Shown here one piece after another: positions 22,098-33,686 of a DNA stretch of 64,000 bases. Made by a program: the position numbers and the translations under genes. Each line of letters opens with the position of its first letter. Position 1 is the first letter of the stretch. The stretch comes from Neoconidiobolus thromboides FSU 785 (lineage: Eukaryota > Entomophthoromycota > Entomophthoromycetes > Entomophthorales > Neoconidiobolaceae), in the NCBI GenBank assembly GCA_025603075.1, contig MU626338.1, positions 1 to 64,000 of the forward strand. Direction: 5' to 3'. The notes under the pieces were generated by a model. It saw only the letters and a program-made list of their open reading frames with translations. It had not been told where the DNA came from and searched no databases.

Positions 22098-22171
22098 TTT
22101 GATTCCATTTTTTTAAGCGTTATTTAGTGGAAAGATTTTAGTAAAATTCTTGAAAAATGCATCCTGATATA
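22098..22171 (+). mobile_element. MITE-like element, copy F (5'-truncated, degenerate)
   Basis: Lies between the two tRNA genes. Retains TTTTTTAAGCGTTATTTAGTG, GTAAAATTCTTGAAAAATGC and the right end ATCCTGATAT in decayed form; the left terminal repeat is missing. Confidence 0.5.
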
Positions 22172-22370
22172 TTTAGCTGCTGATCCGCTTTTAGTTAAAC
22201 TAATCCTATTTCTACTTCTTTCAAACCACATTCCTTTTTACCTTCTAATACTTAGGAGTGTACTTTTTCAAATTGGAAATGCATTGACGCTTCTTGCTCA
22301 CTCCCAATCCAATTAAACCTACCTTCCTTTCAAGATGAACTTAACCCCAGAAAGAACTAAAATATTGATA

Positions 22371-22442
22371 AGGCTCAACCGGGAATTGAACCCGGGACCT
22401 CTGCTACCCGAAAGCAGAATCCTACGACTAGACCATTGAGCC
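22371..22442 (-). tRNA. tRNA-Pro (anticodon CGG)
   Basis: Read on the minus strand: acceptor GGCTCAA pairs with TTGAGCC, D-arm TGGTCTAGTCGTAGGATT, anticodon arm CTGCT-TTCGGGT-AGCAG (anticodon CGG), T-arm CCCGGGTTCAATTCCCGG. The sequence around the anticodon matches eukaryotic tRNA-Pro. The discriminator read from the genome is T, which is unusual but outside the helix. It would decode CCG, a rare codon in such AT-rich genes. Confidence 0.92.
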
Positions 22443-22741
22443 GATTGTTCTAAGCGATAATTTTTTAAGAAAATATATAAATCTTTTGAGATTTGATAGG
22501 AGTAATAACAGCATCAGTGAAGAAGTTTTAGCTACTTTATAGTAGTGTTTTTAATTGAAGGCTTATTGGACTTATTAGATTTATAAATAACAAATTAGAT
22601 CCGTATATGTGTATTGTTTTTTGTGTTATTTTTATATTGAAATTATATTTGAGTTTATTTAGATCAAAATACGCTTTAAAATTATTATTAGTTTACTATT
22701 TTTTAAACTTATAGCTCAATATAAATAATAGTTGTCATTCA

Positions 22742-22780
22742 TAGTAAAATTCTTAAATAAAAAAATACATCCCCATATAT
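22742..22780 (+). mobile_element. MITE-like element, right-end fragment
   Basis: AGTAAAATTCTTAAATAA followed by AAAAATACATCCCCATAT: the right terminal repeat is intact, the left two thirds are absent. Confidence 0.6.
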
Positions 22781-22805
22781 TATTGAAGTTAGTTTAATTT
22801 AATAT

Positions 22806-22876
22806 TCTAACAATCTTTCCACTCAAATAGCGCTTAGAAACCGGAAAAATAATGAAATCAAAAACATCCCCATCTT
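22806..22876 (-). mobile_element. MITE-like element, left-end fragment, inverted
   Basis: On the minus strand it reads GATGGGGATGTTTTTGATTT then CATTATTTTTCCGGTTTCTAAGCGCTATTTGAGTGGAAAGATTGTTAG in separate blocks, i.e. the left terminal repeat and core. It faces the right-end fragment just upstream, about 25 bp away. Confidence 0.6.
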
Positions 22877-23075
22877 TTTAGAATTTATGATAAAAATACC
22901 TCAAAGCAAATAAATACTTGCCATTAATATAATAATGACTTCTAACTTTAAAACAATCCTATATAGTAAAATAAGTAATAGAATGGTTATTTAATACTTT
23001 GAGTTAGTATACTTCAGCTAATAGTTATATATCTAAATAATCATTTAAAAAGCAACATTTTAATAGAAATTAAAA

Positions 23076-23113
23076 TTTTAACTTTTAACTTTTAACTTTT
23101 AACTTTTAACTTA
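23076..23113 (+). repeat. 7-bp tandem repeat (AACTTTT)n
   Basis: About five head-to-tail copies of AACTTTT. Likely a replication-slippage microsatellite with no visible function. Confidence 0.8.
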
Positions 23114-24026
23114 TTGAAATGCTGCTAGTTAGCTAATAACAATCAGTTATTATATTTCAAAATTCTACTTTTAGTCAAGTTTCATTAATATAATTATAAC
23201 TAATTGGCATAAATTTATATGTAGATATGGGATTTTACAAGAAAACTATACTTTAAAAATCTAGATTTTTAGGGATGGTGGATTGGCTTTTATTTAAAAT
23301 ACTCACCTACTAATAAATAATTCTTTGTTAAACCCTAATATTAACCAAATTTAGTAAATGAGCTATTAAATATAATTTATTTTGTAAAAAATAGGTAGGT
23401 AATGAAGAATGTTAATTAATTATAATAAAATTGTAATATTAAAAACAGATTTTCTATTGTTTTATTAAAAAAATATTACGATATTTTTAAAATCATAAGT
23501 CAAAACATGGCTTTCAAACAACAAACTTTATTTCTCAAGCCTTAATATTAAAAAGGTTAGAATCTAGTTAATAAATGATAAAAAATCCCATCGCTTACAG
23601 CTATAATAAACCTTTTAATATAAAAAAGAGTTATAACTGACATAAGACTTATGAAATAAAGATAAAATAAATTTCCATTAACTAAAAGTAGTCAAAAAAG
23701 AACTCAATTTATTAACTGCATGCAAAATAATAAGTTTTATTCTAACGCCTGAAACTAAAAGGTACAAGTTAAAATTAAGCTTAATTCAACTTCAATTTCA
23801 AGGTGTGAAATATCACGTTTTAAGATATAAATGTAAATAATAACAATAAGTGAAGATAAAGGTACAAGCCCCCTAACTAAAAAATGGTAACAATAAAATA
23901 AGTTGAGGTATAATAGAATAAGAAAGGTATATAAATAAATTCTATCCCAATCTTTACTTTCAACAATATTTTTAAAAAAAATTACACAATATATACTAAT
24001 ATTTATTATTCGATTTATAATTTAAA

Positions 24027-24743
24027 ATGTTTTATGATTTATTAAAACTAACCTATATTTTATTGATTTTGTTTTATTCCATAACTTGTGATTTTATAAA
24101 CCCTACCGATTTACTAGGTCAACCTAACAGCTGCGTTACTGCAGCTAGCCACATTTACAGTCTTTATCCAGATTTGAATAATTGTTCTTTTAATAATGGG
24201 CTATATTTTGCAACTTTAAGCCAAGTATGTAATCCTTCGTGTTTAAAAGCTGTTACTTCAGCATCACTTTATTTAGTAGGTGCCTGTCCAGCCCTGTTGG
24301 ATCCAGATAGTTCAAGAAATAAGTCATTATTAAGTGGGGATGGCGACATCCAATTTCCTTTAGGTGACAAAATGGATGTTTATAAAGCTTGGTCAAACTC
24401 TACTGTCAATTCAATATCATGTGCTAAATTGGATGCTAATGTTAATGTTCGAAGCGTCAGTATAAACACTTCTGACATTACTAGTAGTAGCGATAGTAAT
24501 AATAATGTTTCATATTGCTTAGATCGCTTCTTTCAAGCAAATCAATTTATCCAAAGCTTAAAATATCAACCAGCTTCTGCTGCACAAAATACAAACTTAA
24601 TTCAATCTAAAATATGTGATCCATGTACAAAATTATTATATGGTACCCTCAAATCGTCTAGTTCAGTGCCCTTCCTTTATTATTGGACGTTCTCAGATAC
24701 AACTAATTTATTTAGATCAATTCGATCCTATTGTAGCTTTTAA
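24027..24743 (+). CDS. secreted Cys-rich protein of unknown function
   Basis: Single exon, 238 aa. A clear signal peptide (LLKLTYILLILFYSITC, cleavage near residue 20-22) leads into a mature protein with about eleven cysteines in recurring short patterns: SCVTAAS, NNCSF, VCNPSCLKAV, GACPALL, SCAKLD, YCLDRFF, KICDPCTKLLYGTL and a terminal YCSF. Several NxS/T sites suggest N-glycosylation. The spacing C-N-P-x-C and C-D-P-C is reminiscent of fungal Cys-rich wall or secreted proteins (for instance the type with a final ACxPC-KLL segment), but I cannot assign a family. No transmembrane or GPI signal follows. Its stop is 62 bp from that of the convergent membrane-protein gene. Confidence 0.75.
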   Translation: MFYDLLKLTYILLILFYSITCDFINPTDLLGQPNSCVTAASHIYSLYPDLNNCSFNNGLYFATLSQVCNPSCLKAVTSASLYLVGACPALLDPDSSRNKSLLSGDGDIQFPLGDKMDVYKAWSNSTVNSISCAKLDANVNVRSVSINTSDITSSSDSNNNVSYCLDRFFQANQFIQSLKYQPASAAQNTNLIQSKICDPCTKLLYGTLKSSSSVPFLYYWTFSDTTNLFRSIRSYCSF

Positions 24744-24805
24744 TCTTTAAAAAAATAAATTATTATAAGCTTTTATCTAGTATATATTTCATTGCTTTTA
24801 TTCAT

Positions 24806-26318
24806 TTATAATCCATTAGCTGCATTAATTATACTTAAGATTTCATCCTGTTCTAAATCCTTTAAATCTTGATCAAGATCCTTGACAAATAATAGATAGA
24901 GATTCATAGTAGTAATAATAACAACGTTGATAACAAGTCCCACTTCTAACAATTTAAATGGATAAATTGTGATATCTAGATTAATCATAGGGGTGGTTGA
25001 ATAGTTTCGCTTAAAGTAGATATAACTTATCAATAATACTATTGGCTTAAAAAATAAGAATGTAAGTTCTACACCAGCTCTTATTACTTTTGGTATTATA
25101 CTTCTATAATTAATAGTTCTATTTTCCTGAGTTTGGCCATCCTAGTTAAATTTTAATTTAGCTTTAATCATATGTATTCATAGTTACCTGATTATAAACA
25201 TTTGAAACAAGCGTCTCAAAACCTGGAAAAAGTTCTGGAATATATGCCAATCCAAATCTATAAAATACTACAAAAACAACCACCCAGTGGAATAGCATCC
25301 TCATAAGACTCAATACTTTATTTACTATGCTCAAACTAAAAAATGTTTTTAGTGATTGCAGTATATTATAAATGTGCATGATGATTACCTATAAGAAGTA
25401 TTTTCTAAACACAAGATTGTATTTATTGATGAAATAGTTGATATCTGATAAAACAGCTATGAATTAAGTTAGTATAAATCATAATAAGTATGAAAATTTA
25501 ATTATCATAAAATAAATTACCACAAAAGCTATTTGAGTAATAGTCCATGGTTGGTTTAAAGAGTTGTCGTCATTTGGTATGAACAGTTTATAAACGGTCA
25601 ATGAAAAGGAAGCTAACATCAATAACCAAATAACAATACTTATTCCAGCAGGAAAAGTATAGTACAAAGTTGATAAAGTTGATAAGTAAATTGTATAGAA
25701 ACTAAAGATTGCTAAACCGATGCAACTAAGTAGTGTAAATCCCTTTCGAAATATTTAATTAACAACTATCAAAATAAAAAATATTACCATTGAAACTGGA
25801 CTTTGCATAGCTTCTGCTTTGGCTGTAAATTGGCCTAAATTATCCAAGATTTCAAAAAAAAAGAATGCTGGCTCATAAATTACACATATTGCTAAAAATA
25901 ACAGCCATGCAACAAAGAGTGCTATTTTATAAAGGAAGCCATATATCTTCAAAAAGGAGCCGAAGTTTAATAAAAAATTAGGCAAAAACTTATTCATGTA
26001 AGCACTGTAATTAGGTGATAGGGTTGGATAATAAAATATATTTAAAATTAATAATACCCAATCTAAAGCTTCCAATATAACAGAATTAAATAAAGTATCA
26101 TTACTGTTTTTCTTTAAGTAGTAACTTATTGTTTTTATGAAACTACTAATAAAATAACTCAACAACAAACTTAAAAACCAAGATTCTAGAAACGATTCGT
26201 CATATGCTTTTGTTAAACCTCCTATGTCTCTTAATTTAGGGTAAATATAGCTTAGCAAGCCGATTATTGATGATGCATTATTTAAACTAAGTAAGTTTGA
26301 ACTTATCAAGTCCATCAT
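24806..26318 (-). CDS. polytopic membrane protein, 434 aa, possibly receptor-like
   Basis: Five exons: 26318..25788, 25742..25521, 25456..25389, 25335..25188 and 25141..24806. It has at least seven hydrophobic segments spread over all exons, e.g. FLSLLLSYFISSFIKTISYY, ALFVAWLLFLAICVIYEPAF, LLSCIGLAIFSFYTIYLSTL, ISIVIWLLMLASFSLTVYKL, MLFHWVVVFVVFYRFGLAYI and VVIITTMNLYLLFV. The N-terminal 30 residues are hydrophilic with one NAS site and no cleaved signal. The C-terminal 35 residues are acidic (KDLDQDLKDLEQDE) and likely cytosolic. The topology fits a 7TM receptor or a small multi-pass protein; no signature (DRY, NPxxY) is visible, so function is unassigned. Confidence 0.75.
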
Positions 26319-26747
26319 TATGTGATTATTGAATTCTCTAAAAGCTCTATTTTTATACTTTAAAAAGTGTTAAAAGAATTTTCAATTAAAATAGTTTTAA
26401 TTCGTGATTTTATTTGCTATTAAAAACCTTAATAATCCATATCCAAAATAAAAAAAGGTTTGTAAGATTCATACAATATTAATAAGATGGTTATTTGTAG
26501 TTTTTATAGACTCCACAATTGATTTTGATTATTTAATATAAACTGCTTTTATAAAATTATAAAATTTCTATTATGTTACCAGAAGAATTACAATTTTTTA
26601 AAGAATATTTTCATTAATAAATGGTTGTAATAATATGTAATTTTAATTCATTTTAACCTTTATCACATCATAAATTACTGGGCTGGGTTTATTTGATCCT
26701 TAAATTAATTCAAAATTCTTATTCCATTTTCTTGATTTTATACAAAA
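26319..26747. other. divergent intergenic, membrane protein / DBF2-type kinase
   Basis: 429 bp of AT-rich promoter DNA; nothing specific recognised. Confidence 0.5.
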
Positions 26748-28862
26748 ATGTCAGATAAAGGGAGTAGCTCCTATAGTGAGTCAACTTTATCGAGAATTTC
26801 AAGTGCTAGATTAAATAGTAGTAAAATCAATAGCGTTGCTTTAACTAATCCAACGACCAGAAGAAGATGTGCTGCTGCTCAAGTTTGTAATAGCTCTTAT
26901 TCTTACAAATTAAAAATAATGACTAATGATAACAACTTTTTAGACTTTCTGGACTACTATTATGATTTATTAACGTATCTTTATGAACGCAAAGGCAGGC
27001 TAAATAAATTTGAGGAATATGTTGAAAAAGAAGAAGTAAATTTTAATTTACCTAGTAGCTTTGAGTCTAATTCTATTAGTTAGAACAAGAGGAAAAAGAT
27101 AAAGAGTGGACTCGATATTGTGGGAGGGAAAGAGCCTATCTTAGAAAACGTAGGGTAAGAATAAGACTCGATCAGTTTCATATTTTATTTCAAATTGGAC
27201 AAGGTGGTTATGGCCAAGTAAGTAGTAATCGAAGCTATTAAATGGCAAGCATTTATGATTCAATTAGGTTTATTTAGCTACAAAAAAAGATACTCAAGAA
27301 GTATGTGCGTTAAAACAGATGCAAAAGTCCACTTTATACAAATATGGAGAGGTAAATGATTATAATTACAAAAATCGATTCAATTAATATTAATTCATCA
27401 TTTTATAAGATCAATCATATATTAACTGAACGCGATGTACTAACCGCATCAAACAGTCCATGGTTAGTCAAGCTACTTTATGCCTTCCAAGATAGTGAAA
27501 ACGTTTTCCTGTCCATGGTAAGTAAATAATAAACTTTAACAAATGATAAAATTAAGAAATAATCTTTATAAAGGAATTCGTTCCAGGTGGTGATATGCGT
27601 ACTTTACTTAATAGTAACGGTATGTTATTAGATCGTCACGCTCGTTTTTATATTGCGGAAATGTTTGCTGCTGTAGACTCTCTCCATCAATTAGGTTATA
27701 TCCATAGAGATCTTAAACCAGAGGTAATCCACTATTTCTTATTACTATCATATGCTTTTTTAATACTAGTGATTATATATTAACCTATTACCTCCTTTTA
27801 GAACTTTTTAATTGATGCCACAGGCCATGTTAAGTTAACTGATTTTGGCTTATCTAAAGGAGCGTTAAGTCCAATGAGAGTAGCATCATTAAGAAAAAAG
27901 GTAAAAATAGTGCTAAAAGATTAAACCCTAATGCTAATTCCATAATCTAGTTGGACTCTATAAAGGGTAAGCAGCCAGTTTATCGTGGTTCGACTGAAAA
28001 GTTAAGTTTTAGGAAAAACTTATCTAGAGAAGACCAAAGCTGGGTAAGAAATAATTGAATATAAACAATCATATGTTAATCTATCCCACTACTAGCATTT
28101 TTCTTTAGTTGGATCCCCTGAATATATGGCACCAGAGATCCTTGAAACTGCAGATGAAGATTCAAGCAGTACTTATGACCATAGGGTAGATTATTGGGCA
28201 TTAGGATGTATTCTATACGAATATTTATCAGGTTTTCCACCATTCACATCACCTGATCCTGATGAAGTGTGGATCAATTTAACGAGATGGGAGCAGGTGC
28301 TAGTACGTCCAATTTTCGAGGATCCAAATTTGAATGATAATTTTACCGATTTAGCATGGGATTTAATCAATTGTTTAGTTGCACCAGCCAACAGAAGATA
28401 TTCAAACTTTGATCAAATTAAAGCGCATCCCTATTTTAATGAAATAGATTGGGATAATTTACGTGAATCGGTAAGATAACTTTAATTTTTTTAAAATTCT
28501 TATTCATTTGGTTTCACTTTAATAGGAGCCGCCATTTGTGCCACAATTAGAATCGGAAACTGATCCATCTTATTTTGATGATTTTACTGATAATAATACT
28601 GTACAAGAGGTATACAATGATATTGAAAAGAATCAAAAGAGTGGATTGTTTAAAAGCGAAGATGATGAAGATGAAGAATCTTATCTTCCACCAAGAGCTG
28701 CCTTTATTGGCTTTACTTATCGTCATCGCTCTAAACACTTTTCTCCACCTGGTTCAATGTCTTCTACTTCTTCAGCTTCAGCAAGATCTGAATTACTCAG
28801 TAAGTACTTTCATTTTTGTACTTAATATGGTCTAATGTTTTATTTTAGAATCTTTCTTTTAA
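26748..28862 (+). CDS. DBF2: NDR-family AGC kinase, Dbf2/Sid2 type
   Basis: Ten exons: 26748..27035, 27080..27217, 27268..27351, 27410..27517, 27574..27723, 27802..27900, 27951..28043, 28096..28470, 28526..28799 and 28849..28862; 540 aa. Dbf2/Sid2 with its Mob1 cofactor drives mitotic exit and septation. Motifs: the Mob-binding N-terminal region ending [12 protein letters not shown], Gly loop GQGGYGQV, catalytic Lys in [54 protein letters not shown], the NDR insertion, the activation segment [24 protein letters not shown], then [20 protein letters not shown] and the C-terminal hydrophobic motif [18 protein letters not shown] and FIGFTYR strongly favour Dbf2/Sid2 over Cbk1/Orb6. All junctions are phase-consistent. 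Confidence 0.95.
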
Positions 28863-29859
28863 CATTAATAAATCATTACTAATTTTGTAAAATCCTTATG
28901 AAATATTTTGATCTCTAAAATGACTTAGTAGAAATATAAGTTCTTAGCTCAAACTTTATACTCTGAATTTTTATAGCTTTAATTATTATAAGTTTAAGAT
29001 GGCAATACATATTTGAGGTTGGTGTAATGAGTTTAATCAAAGGTTATACGAAATTTTAATATGCACGTTTTTGGTTGAATTCTAAATTTAAATTTTTTTT
29101 TCAACTAAACACTATATTTATATTGTTTAAGTATTAACTTAATAAAAGTAGTAAATCGATGTTTGACTAACCTATTAAAAAACTAGACTCTGAAAAATTC
29201 ATTAATATAAAAAACAAACTTCTATATACTACCAGCGAGAATAAGTATAAATTCTTCAGAAAACAAGACCCCGATTGGATTCATTTGATTTTAGTTGAAA
29301 TTGCATAGTTTCTATAGAATTTAGTTTATAATTTAAGATAATTTTTAAGAACTTGAAAATTATATGACATGTATATCACAATGGTAAAAAGACAATAAAT
29401 ACTAAATGGGTTGAGTTTTGTAAATTCAATTCACTATTATAACATACTTGTACCAAAACGCAAAACACGCTCCATTTTTAGTGAGAATTTTAGCAAATTA
29501 CCCTAAAAATTCTTTAACTAAAATAGAAATCATCATTAAAGCGTACTTTATTATTAATGCTACGCATACAATTTAATTTTATTCACTTAATTTTTAAAGG
29601 AACATCAAAATAAACCAATTAAAGAAAGGTTGAATATTGTTTAAATTTTGAAAAAATCGCGTTTCGCGACTTCAAATTGAAGTTGATCAAATTTTGGATC
29701 ATTTTAGTCCAATTAGAGCAATTTATTTAGCCAATCATAAAATTCATATTTTGTTCTTTGATTTGCTTAAAATAAAGAAAAAAAATATAAATAGTGGTTA
29801 AAATTAATTTTCATAATCTTTATTTACCAAATTTAAAACAACAATTTATCTATTTAAGA
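28863..29859. other. intergenic, DBF2 / BUB3
   Basis: About 1 kb of AT-rich DNA with no ORF of interest. A CCAAT box at 29731 lies about 125 bp before the BUB3 ATG. Confidence 0.5.
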
Positions 29860-31405
29860 ATGTCAGCCGGTCACTTCGCATTTCACAGTCGAAAACGAGA
29901 ACTTACACACGATAATAGTTTTGACAACGTGGATTCAAGGAGTCAAAGAACAATCCCAAAAACTAGTTATGACAAGATAAAATCGGAAGAAAGCATTATT
30001 GTTGAAAGATTAACTGGCACCAATATTAATGATAGTAGTATTATGCTAACAGATGCCCAGTCCTTAAAAATTCACATCGGTATCAATAGTGAACTGGGCG
30101 AACCTATACATGGATTCCCAAAGGACCAAACGACTTCACTTCATTATAATACTGGTGATGAAACAAAATTAATCGCCACATCCCTTGATAAGGTAGAAAT
30201 TTTATCATTATATAGAATTATTGAAATATGTTCGATTCAATGTAAAAGCTGATAAACTTAGAAAAATACATTTCATTGATTAAATTTTAAACTCTCAATA
30301 AAGTTTTTATAATATATTAATACTTGCTTTTTAGTCATTGTATATCTATAATGCTTTCCATCGCAATCTACTGATAAGACATAGGACTAGTACACCTCTT
30401 CTTTCTGCTTGTACCCTTAAGGGTAATATATACACAGGAGGAGCTGACAACAAAATAAGGACGTAAGTCTTAGCTATTATCGCATCATATAATTTCCATT
30501 AATTGAATTTGTAGTCACGACCTACACTGTAATACTTTTCAAGAGTTTGGGGCTCATAGTAATAAAGTATCATGTATTGCTAGTAGCGATTTTGGAGGAC
30601 GCTGTAATATTATTTAACTTGATTTTGGAAATATACTAATTTATTTTGACTATAGTAATCAGTGGTAGTTGGGATAAATGTATAAAAATATGGGATGCGA
30701 ATAAAGAAGACCCTTGTATTGCTTCACTTGACACTAAATCTAACATTTATGCTATGGATATCAAAGGACATTTGATTGCAATTGGTACTTCTGGAGAAAG
30801 GATTAAAATGTATGACTCAAGGAATTTGAAAATGGGAGCATTGATGAATTTTGTGGCCAACGTAACAACGCCTATAAAGAGTATAAAAATTTCTGAAGAT
30901 AAAAAGTGTATATACGTTGGTTCTTCAAATGGAATCATGTCGAAAGAGCATCTTAAAAACCATTCTATGCATGTTAAAGTTAAATATGAAGCTCATACAT
31001 TCGAACATGCAAACTCAACCTATGGATTTCCTGTAAATTGTATAGAGAATATTTCGGGGTAAGATAAATGTGCTATTTGTATATGTCATTTCTAAAAATT
31101 ATAGCACTAACTATTTTGCTACTGGAGGTTCTGATGGTGTAGTAAATATATGGGAGCATGGATACTCAGTGCCCGAAGCCAAACTTCCACAATTCCCTAC
31201 TTCTATTTCAGCCCTTGCATACTCTAAAAAGAATGAACAACTAGCAATTGCCTCTTCTTACGTATGGGATAACTTAGAAATGAAGTAAATTAAATAATTT
31301 CGATTTTGACTGTAGCTAATAATTTTTAGGCACCCAATCGATCAAATATATGTAAGGGATATGAGAGTAGATGCTAAAAGTTATAAATTGAAAAACATTT
31401 TTTAA
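29860..31405 (+). CDS. BUB3: mitotic checkpoint WD40 protein BUB3 with an N-terminal extension
   Basis: Six exons: 29860..30192, 30335..30462, 30515..30603, 30656..31058, 31105..31284 and 31330..31405; 402 aa. I chose the ATG at 29860 because the upstream open frame lacks an ATG. Bub3 is the propeller that brings Bub1/BubR1 to kinetochores. Landmarks: TTSLHYN, LYIYN, IYTGGADNKIRTHDL, LISGSWDKCIKIWD, MYDSRNL, YGFPVNCIENISGTNYFATG, GSDGVVNIWEH, PTSISALAYS, LAIASSY and the family C-terminus HPIDQIYVRDM. Typical Bub3 is about 320-340 aa; here some 75-80 polar residues precede the first blade. Intron 1 (142 nt) is longer than its neighbours. Blade sequences are divergent, so Rae1/Gle2 was considered, but the last motifs are those of Bub3. 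Confidence 0.85.
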
Positions 31406-33212
31406 TTTTATTATTGCAAGTTTAATTTAATGATTTATTTAAGCCCTCAAGTAAAATTAGCGTTTTCACAATCTCAGGTCACTTTTATGCGCTCTTACTT
31501 ATTTTATTTTCAGTTTAACAATAAACCTTTGTATTTAACTTTTTAAAGACCAAAATTTTGGTTTCTCTCAATAAACTAAGCTAATTATCAGATGTTACAA
31601 AAGCTTTATAATTTATATTTAATTTTTTGTTAAAGCAAAAGCAGCAAATTTCCTTTGCTTAATGAAGCCTTAATCCATTAGATTAGTTTTCTTTCAACTC
31701 TCCCCCTTGTATTTTCGAAATACTTCATTTGTGTCTATTTTTTTGCTTTTAAATTTTTAGTAGCAACAAAAGTAGAGTTTAAAAAACCTTACATTGTTCT
31801 AGTTCTTAGACCATTGTGACAAGTCATTATTTGCACAAAAGTTAAAAAGATCAAAAGTTTAAGTTAACAACAAAGGCTAATTAAAAAGTGATCAGTTCTT
31901 TTTAATAAAAAGAGTTTGATCCATAAAGAGATTTTAACTTGTGAAATGCTATTATTTTTTTAACAGTGGTGAGATTTGATAAATACATATTTCAAGTATT
32001 AATAGAATTTTTTACATAAAAGAATAAATGTATCATAAAGCCAGTATTTTATAATTTGAATAATGATTTCAATTCAAAAGTAGTATAAACATTATATATT
32101 TTGTTTTCTACTATCTTTGTTCACCATAGATTCTTGTTATATCTTTAAAGTAGATAGCAATTTATGAAAAAGAATTAATTGTAGCAGTCGTTGTATTAAG
32201 TAAACATAAGAATGGCTCCAAAATATCGGTGCCTTGATATCCTTAATCAAATCTTATTGGCAATAGCACATTTGATGGCATAGTGCACTTAACATTAATT
32301 AAAGCAATAATTACTACCTAAATCAAGTCAAAAATTTGGTAATAAAGTTATGTTTATAATTCTTTGTGGATTACAATAATAATGAAGAATATGCAAATTA
32401 GCTTAGCTATTATGAACTTCTAAAGTAAATAAACTTAAAAACTATTGGCATTAAAGATAATACATTAATAATGAATTTTGATGGTCATTTTGTTTTGATT
32501 ACATTTTATTTTGATTACATTTTGTTTTGATTACATTTTGTTAAATCTGATTAGAGTAATACAATTTTATCATAACTTTATTTAAACATCATAAATAAAA
32601 TAATAATTGTTCCAAATTAAGATTAAAGTACCTAACATTTCAACCCGGGATTTCATAATAATATCGAAAAATTAAAGCAAGTATTATAACAATTAATAAT
32701 ATAATCATTTTAAAATTTGTTTTACTTATTAACTCTTTTAAAGTGTGATGAACATTCATTTATGATTTTGACATAATTTAGATTCTATCGTTTAGTTCTA
32801 TTATTGAAAATTAAGAATCGATTATCAATAATAAGGCATTAAAGTAAAAATATGATCTAGACGCTTGAATATCATAAGATAACAATAATCGTGTTGTCCT
32901 AGTACTGTATTGAAGATGTTTTTTCTTTTACATTTCACCATTAACAATAAAGTTAGGTCCTTGATTTTAAATATCAGTATTTAAATAGTACTATAAGCAA
33001 TTAATTTACAATATATCTATATTTTCTATAGCTAAAAATGAGCTTCTTCATTTATTTTTATTACTTTGAATTGATAATAATCTATTATTTGATAATAGTG
33101 ATCTCGAAATTTTAATAAATGATTATCAAGGTGGTGTTAAATAGAGTGAATTAAATTCAAAAAACAAATCTTTGATTCATTAATAACAAATGTCGTGTAG
33201 AAAAAATATTGG
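31406..33212. other. 1.8-kb intergenic region
   Basis: Convergent 3' flanks of BUB3 and the small acidic protein gene. Apart from the 16-bp tandem repeat at 32486..32541 nothing is recognised; all frames are closed. Confidence 0.55.
32486..32541 (+). repeat. 16-bp tandem repeat, about 3.5 copies
   Basis: Unit CATTTTGTTTTGATTA repeated with one G-to-A change in the second copy. Simple slippage repeat in intergenic DNA. Confidence 0.8.
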
Positions 33213-33686
33213 CTAGTTTTTAATTAGATCCAAGTCGTCTTGATCCATAAAATATTCCAAACCTTCTGGCACTGTCTGTAATTTCCAATCTATAGAAGTA
33301 GGGTTGTTTTTTTCAAGGGCTTCCAAACTAAGAAAATCAAAGCCTTCCATGTCTAAAGGTTCTGAAAATACATTGATTTGGTAATTAAATAACTTTTCAT
33401 AACTTCTAAAATCTAAGTATTCCTCAATTTTTGGCATCGTATCCATTTCATATGGTACTAAATCTACTTCTGGGAATAATAACTTGATTCTTGTATCAGA
33501 TACAAAGTCGGAATGCATATCACTGAACAAGGTTAATTCAGGTTTATATTATTAAAGAAAACCTTACTCTTGTACATTAGTTTCATTTTTATCAAACTCT
33601 CCAAACTCAAAGCCGTTTATATTCATGTCATTGGGTTCCACACCATTTGAATTCACATCGTTTGATTCCATTTCATTCAGACCCAT
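33213..33686 (-). CDS. small acidic protein of unknown function
   Basis: Two exons (33686..33568 and 33522..33213), 142 aa. The first 40 residues are Asn/Glu-rich (MGLNEMESNDVNSNGVEPND) with four near-repeats of the form E/S-NDVN or PNDMN. Exon 2 is acidic and rich in Phe, Tyr, Leu and Asp (LLFPEVDLVPYEMDTMPKIE; MEGFDFLSLEALEKNN; YFMDQDDLDLI). Alternating acidic and bulky hydrophobic residues resemble transcription activation domains, which is inference only. No signal peptide, membrane segment or known motif. It is flanked by long non-coding stretches. Confidence 0.6.

Larger units (their letters stand above)
22443..24026. other. large intergenic region with repeat fragments
   Basis: About 1.6 kb without a believable ORF. 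Holds two halves of the MITE-like repeat (22742..22780 and 22806..22876) and a 7-bp tandem repeat at 23076..23113. The rest is unstructured AT-rich sequence. Confidence 0.55.

Noticed and set aside
32161-32300. Possible second Tc1-like transposase fragment (KHKNGSKISVP)
   Set aside because: Only about 25 residues look suggestive before stops; too short to support.
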